Below, piece by piece: positions 1 to 3,991 of a DNA stretch of 9,174 nt. The stretch lies in assembly GCF_002627285.1 (NCBI RefSeq), contig NC_047837.1; one strand, 5' to 3'. The DNA comes from Flavobacterium phage FLiP. Taxonomy: Viruses > Produgelaviricota > Ainoaviricetes > Lautamovirales. Position numbers and translations under genes: made by a program. The notes under the pieces were generated by a model that worked only from the letters and a program-made list of their open reading frames with translations, did not search any database and was not told the origin of the DNA. Each line of letters starts with the position of its first letter. Position 1 is the stretch's first letter.

Positions 1-32
1 CCAGGATCTGCAGAAAATAATAACGTTGTTTT

Positions 33-66
33 AAAGGGGTTTGCGTAATGCAATCCCCTTTTTTTT
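33..66 (+). terminator. Rho-independent terminator closing the replication module
   Basis: AAAGGGG (33-39) pairs with CCCCTTT (55-61). After a T-T mismatch, TTGC (41-44) pairs with GCAA (50-53) around the 5-nt loop GTAAT. A T run follows to position 66. On a circular map this lies about 100 nt past the gp16 stop at 9110, so it probably ends transcripts of gp15-gp16 and insulates the promoter at 98-128. The stem also forms on the other strand, but no minus-strand gene needs it. Confidence 0.8.
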
Positions 67-97
67 ATGTTTTATTGTTAAAGAAATGTTAAAAAAC

Positions 98-128
98 TTG
101 TGTAATAAATAACACATAATTACTTTTG
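98..128 (+). promoter_or_regulatory. Bacteroidetes-type promoter for the early gene cluster
   Basis: TTG at 98-100 and TACTTTTG at 121-128 fit the Flavobacterium/Bacteroidetes sigma-factor consensus (TTG near -33, TAnnTTTG near -7), with a 20-nt spacer. The consensus is established knowledge; the match is visible here. Transcription would begin near 133-136, giving a leader of about 20 nt before the ATG at 155. The element follows the terminator at 33-66 and is interleaved with two 18-bp repeats, so it is probably repressor-controlled. Confidence 0.6.
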
Positions 129-148
129 AAGTGTAATAAATAACACAT
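100..148 (+). repeat. Two 18-bp operator-like direct repeats around the promoter
   Basis: GTGTAATAAATAACACAT occurs exactly at 100-117 and 131-148. The spacing is 31 bp, about three helical turns, so both copies face the same side of the helix. Each is an imperfect palindrome of the form GTGTnATnnATnACAC. Copy 1 fills the promoter spacer and copy 2 covers the predicted start of transcription, the geometry expected of a repressor operator pair. Candidate binders in this genome are the XRE-like protein at 1135-1557 and the RHH-like protein at 8865-9110. The binder is inference. Confidence 0.7.
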
Positions 149-154
149 ATAATT

Positions 155-445
155 ATGGCACATTTTAGAACTATTTCTGCTGAATATTTGGATGGTGTAT
201 TGAATACTCTGAAAAATATTGGAAGTAAAAGAACTTTTTTAACTTCTGAGTTGAAAAAAGCCGAAGAGCTTTTTCTTTCTGTTAAGTATGCTTTTGAGAA
301 CAAAGGCTATAATAAGGCGTTTGGCTATTATCAAGGTCAGCGCGTTTATTTTGATGATGTAACGCGCTCTGCTTTAAGCGTTAAGATTATTCAAGATTAT
401 CAGGTAAATCTTGAAGAGAATTACAAACTATCACAAAAAAAGTAA
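155..445 (+). CDS. Hypothetical protein, ORF1 (96 aa)
   Basis: I do not recognise a family. The protein is soluble, with no membrane span or signal peptide. It has a mostly helical look: roughly residues 8-22 (EYLDGVLNTLKN) and 30-50 (LTSELKKAEELFLSVKYAFE), followed by a short region rich in Gly, Tyr and Phe (about 53-68) and a charged tail ending in KK. The ATG follows an AT-rich leader without a Shine-Dalgarno motif. It is the first gene behind the operator-flanked promoter at 98-128, so it is probably expressed early and tightly controlled. A 94-nt gap separates it from the next annotated start, and that gap may hold a small ORF at 470-583. A regulatory or host-interaction role is a guess from position only. 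Confidence 0.8.
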   Translation: MAHFRTISAEYLDGVLNTLKNIGSKRTFLTSELKKAEELFLSVKYAFENKGYNKAFGYYQGQRVYFDDVTRSALSVKIIQDYQVNLEENYKLSQKK

Positions 446-469
446 CAGTTTAATTTAACCTTATCTATC

Positions 470-583
470 ATGCACATTTTAACTATTGTTTTTGAGCTTT
501 TGTTTTTAGATTATTATCATTCTATTCAAGATTTTCTTTATGACAAAAAAAATTATGCTAAGAGCGGAACAACTTTTTATTGA
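470..583 (+). CDS. Possible small ORF (37 aa), overlapping the start of ORF2
   Basis: ATG at 470 opens a 37-codon frame ending with TGA at 581-583. Its first two thirds are hydrophobic and aromatic (MHILTIVFELLFLDYYHSIQ) and use the T-ending codons typical of genes here. It partly fills an otherwise empty gap between ORF1 and ORF2 and overlaps ORF2 by 44 nt in another frame. The context TTATCTATC before the ATG resembles TTATTATC before gp7. Against it: the length is short enough to arise by chance, and no homolog is known to me. It may be a small membrane-associated peptide or nothing. Confidence 0.25.
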   Translation: MHILTIVFELLFLDYYHSIQDFLYDKKNYAKSGTTFY

Positions 584-782
584 AAGCGACCCTCAGTATA
601 GCACCCGATATTTGGACATTGCGAGCGATTACCGTTTAAAGATGGAAATTTTGTTTAATGAAATGAATATTTCTTGCATTGTTCCAGATGTTTTGGGTTT
701 GCTTCCCGAATTTGTTAAATACACTTTTAGAAGTACGGATTCGGAATGGAATTTTATTGTTGATTATTATTTTAACCTTTGA
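540..782 (+). CDS. Hypothetical protein, ORF2 (80 aa)
   Basis: No family recognised. The protein is acidic and aromatic-rich with no membrane span. It probably forms helices at about residues 4-15 (KIMLRAEQLFIE) and 22-42 (RYLDIASDYRLKMEILFNEMN), and ends in WNFIVDYYFNL. The start at 540 follows a T-rich leader; an in-frame ATG at 555 is the alternative. The stop at 780-782 is 3 nt before the ATG of the 40-aa membrane peptide at 786. From there the genes run head to tail with overlapping stop and start codons up to 1557, which suggests one co-translated early cluster. Function unknown. Confidence 0.7.
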   Translation: MTKKIMLRAEQLFIESDPQYSTRYLDIASDYRLKMEILFNEMNISCIVPDVLGLLPEFVKYTFRSTDSEWNFIVDYYFNL

Positions 783-785
783 GCT

Positions 786-908
786 ATGTGTACACATTCT
801 AAATTTTTCCGAATTATTCTTATAGTTTACGCTGTATGTTTTTTGTTCTTGCTTTTGCTTTTTATGAGTCTTTCTATCTTTCGCAAATTTCATTTATTTG
901 GATTCTAA
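786..908 (+). CDS. Small single-span membrane peptide (40 aa)
   Basis: ATG at 786 to TAA at 906-908 encodes a peptide with a short N-terminal segment containing Lys and Arg (MCTHSKFFR), one strongly hydrophobic segment at about residues 10-32, and a basic tail (FRKFHLFGF). By the positive-inside rule the topology is ambiguous, because both ends carry positive charge. It starts 3 nt after the ORF2 stop, and its TAA overlaps the ATG of the next gene (TAATG at 906-910), the coupling also seen at 5768-5772 and 6778-6782. That packing is the main reason to accept so short a frame. The ATG lies in a perfect 12-bp palindrome, ATGTGTACACAT. Possible roles are a holin-like or host-membrane peptide (inference). 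Confidence 0.5.
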   Translation: MCTHSKFFRIILIVYAVCFLFLLLLFMSLSIFRKFHLFGF

Positions 909-1138
909 TGTATATCTTAAAAACCCCTGCTAATGTCGTTTACTGCACTTCTAATAAGGAGCTTCGGCGTTCTTTTCCGCTTGGTTATCCTGTTGTTTGC
1001 CCTCTTGGTTTGGTGGTGGATATTCCGATTTACGATTTTATCGTATCGGTTTTTGAAGAAAAAACTAACCAAGACCATAACCACATTCTTACTCATTTTG
1101 ACATGTCACAATACTTTGTCGTAAATTTTAAATTATGA
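908..1138 (+). CDS. Hypothetical protein, probably ORF3 (76 aa)
   Basis: No family recognised. The frame starts at the ATG overlapping the upstream stop (TAATG) and ends with a TGA overlapping the ATG of the helix-turn-helix gene (ATGATG at 1135-1140). The frame is open upstream to an ATG at 836, but starting there would overlap most of the 40-aa peptide, so I prefer 908. The sequence is probably a compact beta-rich protein (YPVVCPLGLVVDIPIYDFIV at about 27-46) with a charged His/Asn/Asp stretch (NQDHNHILTHFD) and no clear membrane span. Codons end mainly in T, like the safe genes here. A different frame inside it, 933-1124, is open and strongly hydrophobic (separate entry); previous annotation may have chosen either frame. 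Confidence 0.55.
   Translation: MYILKTPANVVYCTSNKELRRSFPLGYPVVCPLGLVVDIPIYDFIVSVFEEKTNQDHNHILTHFDMSQYFVVNFKL
933..1124 (+). CDS. Alternative or overprinted hydrophobic ORF (63 aa)
   Basis: This frame lies wholly inside 908-1138, one base shifted. It encodes a short N-terminus, a long hydrophobic segment at about residues 12-38 including VWWWIF, a basic stretch (YRFLKKKLTK) and a threonine-rich tail. The layout (one membrane segment followed by lysines) is typical of small phage membrane or lysis proteins, and overprinted lysis genes are known in ssDNA phages (gene E within gene D of phiX174). Caution: shifting one base in a T-rich gene produces Phe, Leu and Val codons automatically, and codon choice fits the 908 frame better. 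I list it as an alternative, not a firm gene. Confidence 0.25.
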   Translation: MSFTALLIRSFGVLFRLVILLFALLVWWWIFRFTILSYRFLKKKLTKTITTFLLILTCHNTLS

Positions 1139-1557
1139 TGTATTCAGTAGTTTATGAAGCTCGAGGCGATTTGAAAAACGGTTCTTTCAATGAGCCGTTT
1201 ACCGACCTCGAAGAAGCAAAGGCTTTCATGAAAGATACTTTGCAGAATGGAATTGATTTTGATATTCCTTTTAGTTTGTTTTTGGTTGATAATCGCACCA
1301 ATGGCATTATCGATTCTTTTGATTCTTATGTTAATGGTTTGCCTGTTGAGTATCATTTGGAAAAGGTTGTTACAATGACAACTAAAGCGATGATTGATAA
1401 TTTAAGCGATTTAATGGAGATTAAGAAGCTTACTAAAACTCAGGTTTCTAATGAATGCGGAATGAGTGTGCAGAATCTCTGCAAATTTTTTAAGTCTGAC
1501 AATAACCCGACTTTGTCAAATTTTGTAAGGGTTTCGAACGCAATTCATAATTTGTAG
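1135..1557 (+). CDS. XRE-like helix-turn-helix regulator, ORF4 (140 aa)
   Basis: The C-terminal third looks like an XRE/Cro-type helix-turn-helix domain: helix at about 86-98 (MIDNLSDLMEIKK), scaffold helix LTKTQVSNECG (99-109), recognition helix SVQNLCKFFK (111-120), then NPTLSNFVRVSNAI (124-137), the usual 'P-x-L-x-x-F-x-x-x-x-x-A' end of the fold. The first 80 residues form a separate unassigned domain rich in Asp, Phe and Tyr, possibly for ligand, partner or dimer contacts. The ATG at 1135 overlaps the upstream stop; a second ATG follows directly at 1138. It is last in the early cluster and faces a 241-nt regulatory gap. It is the natural candidate to bind the palindromic repeats at 100-148 and/or 1618-1695 and set early/late timing (inference). 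Confidence 0.75.
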   Translation: MMYSVVYEARGDLKNGSFNEPFTDLEEAKAFMKDTLQNGIDFDIPFSLFLVDNRTNGIIDSFDSYVNGLPVEYHLEKVVTMTTKAMIDNLSDLMEIKKLTKTQVSNECGMSVQNLCKFFKSDNNPTLSNFVRVSNAIHNL

Positions 1558-1798
1558 CGTTTTGTCTCTTGTTCTTTGAAATATTGTGCAATAAATGGTT
1601 TAATTGGTATTGTATAACTTACTGATTTTCAATAAATAAGAAATTTTTTACATATCTTACTGAAATAAAAAAAGTTACAGTATTGATTTTCAATATTTTA
1701 CGATTTTTCTTAAAAAAAAGGTTATTTTTTCCTTTTTTATCTCAAATATTTTAAGGTGTTTTGTAAGAGAAAATAATACTAACCTTAAATTATTGTGT
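1558..1798 (+). promoter_or_regulatory. AT-rich intergenic regulatory region upstream of gp5
   Basis: No gene is visible in these 241 nt. They contain a boxA-like GTTCTTTGA (1571-1579), two TGATTTTCAATA repeats (1623-1634 and 1684-1695), two CTTACTGA repeats (1618-1625 and 1656-1663), and a run of A- and T-tracts at 1704-1738 spaced roughly 10 nt apart, which predicts curved DNA. The second TGATTTTCAATA lies in a perfect inverted repeat TATTGA-TTT-TCAATA (1681-1695). I see no convincing TAnnTTTG promoter here. A role in controlling gp5 and downstream genes is inferred from position. Confidence 0.5.
1714..1738 (+). terminator. Weak terminator-like hairpin
   Basis: AAAAAAGG (1714-1721) can pair with CCTTTTTT (1731-1738) across a 9-nt loop. 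The stem has only two G-C pairs, so it is weak. It is the only terminator-like structure between gp4 and gp5 and may partly separate the early cluster from gp5-gp6. The same bases equally fit curved A-tract DNA. Confidence 0.3.
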
Positions 1799-2008
1799 AT
1801 GGCTGTTGCTAAATTACTTACCTCTACTGTTGCGCAAAGCGCTGGCGGTATCGTTGCATTAGACGTTGTTCAAGGCGTAGACCCGACAAGCGTTAAAACT
1901 CAACTTATTGCGATTGCAGGTTCTCTTATTGTTTCGGCAATTAAATTTGCTGTTTCAAAATGGATTGTTCCTCTTTTTAAAAAGCAAAATGTTGACGTTG
2001 GTTTATAG
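1799..2008 (+). CDS. Small hydrophobic membrane protein, ORF5 (69 aa)
   Basis: No family recognised. I start at the ATG at 1799, not the in-frame TTG at 1793. The protein has a weakly hydrophobic, Ala/Gly/Val-rich N-terminal half (about 3-26), an acidic turn (VDPTS), and a clear hydrophobic stretch at about 34-60 (LIAIAGSLIVSAIKFAVSKW and on) ending in KKQNVD. That gives one probable membrane span with cytoplasmic lysines, possibly two. Size and layout would suit a small membrane protein of the virion or a holin working with the gp14 transglycosylase; the sequence does not decide. It follows the regulatory gap and precedes ORF6 by 2 nt, so the two are surely co-transcribed. Confidence 0.75.
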   Translation: MAVAKLLTSTVAQSAGGIVALDVVQGVDPTSVKTQLIAIAGSLIVSAIKFAVSKWIVPLFKKQNVDVGL

Positions 2009-2010
2009 TC

Positions 2011-2229
2011 ATGGAATTGTCTATTTACAACCAGTTTCAAAGAGATGTTCTTAAAGATATTTGTTCCGAAAGGCTCTGTTTTATAAAGTTCGTTAGAAGA
2101 GGATACACTAAAAAAGGTGTTATTTTCCATGTTTACGAGATTAAAACTATAGGGTTGGATAAGTACATTAAGGAATCTTATTTTGTTTACTTGGATTGGC
2201 TCAAAAAAGATTATCCGCGTTTTAGGTAA
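2011..2229 (+). CDS. Hypothetical protein, ORF6 (72 aa)
   Basis: No family recognised. The protein is small, soluble and basic, with many aromatic and Lys/Arg residues (FIKFVRRGYTKKGVIF at about 24-39, YFVYLDWLKKDYPRFR at the end). It looks like a mixed alpha/beta mini-domain: helix 5-18, strands around 23-29, 36-44 and 57-62. It starts 2 nt after the ORF5 stop. Directly downstream lies the large structured non-coding region. Basic charge and a place next to the presumed origin would fit nucleic-acid binding, for example a small ssDNA-binding or origin-associated protein, but no binding motif is identifiable. Confidence 0.7.
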   Translation: MELSIYNQFQRDVLKDICSERLCFIKFVRRGYTKKGVIFHVYEIKTIGLDKYIKESYFVYLDWLKKDYPRFR

Positions 2230-2246
2230 TCGCATTTTGGGCATCT

Positions 2247-2281
2247 CCAAGCGAGAGGGAAATGGCTATTTCCTCGCTTGG
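2247..2281 (+). repeat. Long hairpin, about 14 bp with a 3-nt bulge
   Basis: CCAAGCGAG (2247-2255) is fully complementary to CTCGCTTGG (2273-2281). After a 3-nt bulge, GAAAT (2259-2263) pairs with ATTTC (2268-2272) around the loop GGCT. No T run follows, so it is not a standard terminator. It begins 17 nt after the ORF6 stop. In ssDNA it would be a very stable structure suited to packaging, priming or initiator recognition. Confidence 0.75.
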
Positions 2282-2308
2282 TTCGTGACAGATAAACTAA
2301 AAATTAAA

Positions 2309-2370
2309 ACTCGGCGTTAGCCGAAACCATTCATAAATTTGGGCTGTCCCCCAAATTTATGACCCCGAGT
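2309..2370 (+). repeat. Nested hairpins with a perfect 13-bp stem
   Basis: The 13-base arm 2331-2343 (TCATAAATTTGGG) is the exact reverse complement of 2350-2362, with a 6-nt loop CTGTCC. Upstream, TCGGC-GTTA-GCCGA (2311-2324) forms a small hairpin. ACTCGG (2309-2314) can instead pair with CCGAGT (2365-2370) and enclose the large stem, so two mutually exclusive folds are possible. There is no T run, so transcription termination is unlikely to be the main role. Confidence 0.75.
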
Positions 2371-2373
2371 AGA

Positions 2374-2396
2374 GCCAAGCGGTAGCGCCAAGCGCT
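2374..2396 (+). repeat. GCCAAGCG direct repeats with 13-bp period and mini-hairpin
   Basis: GCCAAGCG occurs at 2374-2381 and 2387-2394. The 7-mer CCAAGCG also starts the long hairpin at 2247, and its complement ends that hairpin at 2275-2281. The second copy lies in AGCGC-CAA-GCGCT (2384-2396), a 5-bp stem with a 3-nt loop. Clustered short repeats next to hairpins resemble initiator-binding iterons. Binding by gp15 is inferred. The 7-mer also appears by chance inside genes (complement at 978 and 4317), so clustering, not presence, is the signal. Confidence 0.5.
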
Positions 2397-2465
2397 CGGT
2401 AAATAGTTCTTTGATTTTTTTAGTTGCTGGATTTTCTTACAAAGGCGCATTTAAAAGGCGGTTTT

Positions 2466-2490
2466 GAGCTTTGTTTTCATGTAAAAGCTC
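2466..2490 (+). repeat. Hairpin, 7-bp stem
   Basis: GAGCTTT (2466-2472) pairs with AAAGCTC (2484-2490) across an 11-nt loop. Just upstream AAAGGCG is repeated at 2441-2447 and 2454-2460, again with a 13-bp period, like the GCCAAGCG pair at 2374-2394. Confidence 0.5.
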
Positions 2491-2510
2491 CCTTGTTACC
2501 CTTATGTAAG

Positions 2511-2527
2511 TTAAGATTAGGTCTTAA
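2511..2527 (+). repeat. Hairpin, 6-bp stem
   Basis: TTAAGA (2511-2516) and TCTTAA (2522-2527) are complementary around the loop TTAGG. The stem is AT-rich and modest. It is one of the series in the gene-free region. Confidence 0.4.
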
Positions 2528-2577
2528 ATTGCCGTTTTTCCTAGCGGTTCAGCTTATTTTGTCATTTATTTTTTTTG

Positions 2578-2637
2578 GTTAGTGTGAGCCTATAACATAC
2601 ACTAACTACTGCCACGTGTGGCACTCTTACAGGCTCA
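2578..2637 (+). other. Pseudoknot-like structured element
   Basis: Three complementary pairs interlock. GTTAGTGT (2578-2585) pairs with ACACTAAC (2599-2606). GAGCCT (2586-2591), lying in the loop of that stem, pairs with AGGCTC (2631-2636). TGCCAC (2610-2615) pairs with GTGGCA (2618-2623) in the connecting segment. The order a-b-a'-c-c'-b' is that of an H-type pseudoknot with an inserted hairpin; stems a and b abut and could stack coaxially. It lies 66 nt before the gp7 start, so it could act in ssDNA (packaging or origin) or in mRNA (leader control of the virion operon). Complementarity is seen; folding and role are inferred. Confidence 0.6.
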
Positions 2638-2660
2638 TTCTTACATTTTCTCGCATTAAC

Positions 2661-2689
2661 TTGCAAAACACTTATTTTATTTAAATTTT
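2661..2689 (+). promoter_or_regulatory. Possible promoter for the virion module
   Basis: TTG (2661-2663), an 18-nt spacer and TAAATTTT (2682-2689) come close to the Bacteroidetes TTG / TAnnTTTG pattern, with the final G replaced by T. The start of transcription would be only a few bases before the gp7 ATG at 2703. The DNA is so AT-rich that chance matches are likely. Confidence 0.3.
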
Positions 2690-2702
2690 AACTTTTATTA
2701 TC

Positions 2703-2957
2703 ATGGCACAACGTCCACGTTCTAAACGTTTTACAGGCTTTAGAAGATTCAGACCCTCATTTGGTAGAATGCGTAGAACATACAGCAACTACAGACAGAG
2801 AAGAAGAACAAGAAGAAGAACAACCACTAATCGAAGAAACAATATGTCAAAGTACATTAAATTCGCTGTAATCGGAGTAATCATCTTTTTGATTATCAAA
2901 AACAAAACAAAAGTTCTTGAATTTTTTAAGAAACTTACAGGAAAAAAAACAGCCTAA
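2703..2957 (+). CDS. Arg-rich single-span membrane protein, probable ssDNA-membrane linker, ORF7 (84 aa)
   Basis: Residues 1-46 carry 18 arginines, including the runs RQRRRTRRRT (31-40) and RRF/RMRR before them. A single hydrophobic span follows at about 51-66 (YIKFAVIGVIIFLIIK), then a Lys-rich tail (KKLTGKKTA). A polybasic, unfolded arm on a membrane anchor is the design expected of a virion protein that neutralises the packaged genome and holds it to the internal membrane. Its place directly before the capsid gene supports a structural role (inference). The arm is encoded by purine-rich AGAAGA triplets (about 2798-2822) with an internal near-repeat, unlike the T-rich neighbours. It resembles basic membrane proteins of PM2-like phages only in layout; I cannot claim homology. 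Confidence 0.8.
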   Translation: MAQRPRSKRFTGFRRFRPSFGRMRRTYSNYRQRRRTRRRTTTNRRNNMSKYIKFAVIGVIIFLIIKNKTKVLEFFKKLTGKKTA

Positions 2958-2975
2958 TCATTATCATTTGAGTTA

Positions 2976-2995
2976 GAACTTCTTTTAAAAAGTTC
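2976..2995 (+). repeat. Hairpin between gp7 and the capsid gene
   Basis: GAACTT (2976-2981) is complementary to AAGTTC (2990-2995) with an 8-nt loop. No T run follows. It lies in the 78-nt gap before the capsid gene and might stabilise or process capsid mRNA (inference). Confidence 0.4.
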
Positions 2996-3035
2996 GTTAT
3001 TATTAATCAGGCAAAAGCCATAAAAAAAATTAGCT

Positions 3036-3971
3036 ATGACTATTAAATATTTAAGCTCGGAAACCGAGAAATTAATGAACCAAACCGTATCTGGTATTGA
3101 TGTTTGTTTCACTCTTATTGGCGTTGACGATGATTCGTTTGCAAGTGGAAGTAAAAACGACTATATTTCTGATACTCCGAAATTTTTAGACCCGTCTAAC
3201 GTCCATATTAAAGCTACTCTGAAAAGAGGCGGTAAAGATTACGTTCTTTTCTCTGAAAATTTGGCTTTATTGGCAAAATACAGCACTATTACTCAAGGTC
3301 GCGACCAATGGGAAGAGGGAGTAAAATTGGCAGCAAAAGAAATGGTTCACTTGGTTTATATTCCGTTCTCAGGGAATACCAATTGGCCTGCTCATATCAA
3401 CTTAAAAGACAATGATGTTTTGGAGGTTTATGTGAATGTTGTTCGCGGTGCTTATGGTGCGGAATTGGATGCTAATGCTTGTATTTGTGACGTTCGTACG
3501 TCTCCAAGTATTGGAGTTGAAAAATTCATCCCTTTTATGACTTCTTACTCTATTCGTGCCAATCAGGCTACTGATTTGGTAAATCTTGGTAATGATGTTA
3601 CAAGAATTGCTTTGTTGTCTATGACAAACGATGTTAGTAATATCCCTAATGCCTTTACAGACGTTACCTTGTCATCTGACCGTTTAGACAAGAATTTTAA
3701 TTCTAATCAATTGATTTTAGAGCATTCTAAATGTATTGAGGATTCAGTCAGAAGCCACGCGAACGAGGTTGATTCTTATTTGATTCATGAAGATATTGAA
3801 ATCGATTCGGCTAAAGTTCATTTAAAAATGAACCCTGCTAAAATCCGAGAAAACACTATTTATTTGGTGCGTTCTCACTTTCAAACCTCTCTTGAAATTC
3901 TTCAAAAAGCGGTTGCTATGGAAGAGAAGCACCAAAGCGCTGACATTGCAAAAGTGCCAGCAACTGTATAA
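3036..3971 (+). CDS. Major capsid protein, double jelly-roll type, ORF8 (311 aa)
   Basis: I assign this from the FLiP layout, where ORF8 is the major capsid protein. FLiP is established as having a double jelly-roll capsomer related to PM2 and PRD1 and a pseudo-T=21 shell over an internal membrane. The sequence fits: 311 residues, beta-rich, no membrane span. It may divide into two similar halves, about 20-155 (with FTLIGV, HIKATL, DYVLFS, VYIPFS, VLEVYVNVVRG) and about 160-285 (KFIPFMTSYSIR, RIALLSMT, KVHLKMN, IYLVRSHF), then a helical C-terminus at about 285-300. It is the largest gene of the first half of the virion module, preceded by a 78-nt leader with a hairpin and followed after 20 nt by gp9. 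The ATG at 3036 follows an A-rich leader. Fold placement on residue ranges is approximate. Confidence 0.9.
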   Translation: MTIKYLSSETEKLMNQTVSGIDVCFTLIGVDDDSFASGSKNDYISDTPKFLDPSNVHIKATLKRGGKDYVLFSENLALLAKYSTITQGRDQWEEGVKLAAKEMVHLVYIPFSGNTNWPAHINLKDNDVLEVYVNVVRGAYGAELDANACICDVRTSPSIGVEKFIPFMTSYSIRANQATDLVNLGNDVTRIALLSMTNDVSNIPNAFTDVTLSSDRLDKNFNSNQLILEHSKCIEDSVRSHANEVDSYLIHEDIEIDSAKVHLKMNPAKIRENTIYLVRSHFQTSLEILQKAVAMEEKHQSADIAKVPATV

Positions 3972-3991
3972 CCTTTAATCCTTAAAAAAAC

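Larger units (their letters stand above)
2230..2702 (+). other. Large structured non-coding region; candidate origin and/or packaging signal
   Basis: These 473 nt hold no ORF of coding quality. They are locally much richer in G+C than the genes, especially at 2310-2400. I count at least seven inverted repeats: 2247-2281, 2311-2324, 2331-2362, 2384-2396, 2466-2490, 2511-2527, and the pseudoknot-like 2578-2637. There are also clustered CCAAGCG and AAAGGCG repeats and a GTTCTTTGA site at 2406. Filamentous ssDNA phages keep their strand origins and packaging hairpin in a comparable intergenic region (established). Assigning those roles here is inference from the structure, the absence of genes and the position just before the virion module. 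Confidence 0.6.

Noticed and set aside
31-303. Minus-strand 90-aa frame over the control region and ORF1
   Set aside because: It runs antisense to the terminator, the promoter with its operators and ORF1, with low-complexity lysine and hydrophobic content. No minus-strand promoter is visible.
836-907. Longer version of the 908-1138 gene from ATG 836
   Set aside because: The extension overlaps the coupled 40-aa membrane peptide, and the TAATG junction at 906-910 favours the start at 908.
1793-1798. TTG start for gp5 two codons upstream
   Set aside because: The ATG at 1799 is a better start codon in a similar AT-rich context.
1900-2250. Minus-strand 116-aa frame opposite gp5-gp6
   Set aside because: It spans the boundary of two well-packed + strand genes, lacks any recognisable motif, and T-rich genes commonly leave open antisense frames.
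2247-2281. Terminator for gp5-gp6
   Set aside because: The hairpin is strong but has no following T run, so intrinsic termination is unlikely to be its main role.
2230-2702. CRISPR array, tRNA or insertion sequence in the gene-free region
   Set aside because: The repeats are only 7-8 nt without unique spacers, no cloverleaf with a T-loop motif is visible, and there is no transposase or terminal inverted repeat.
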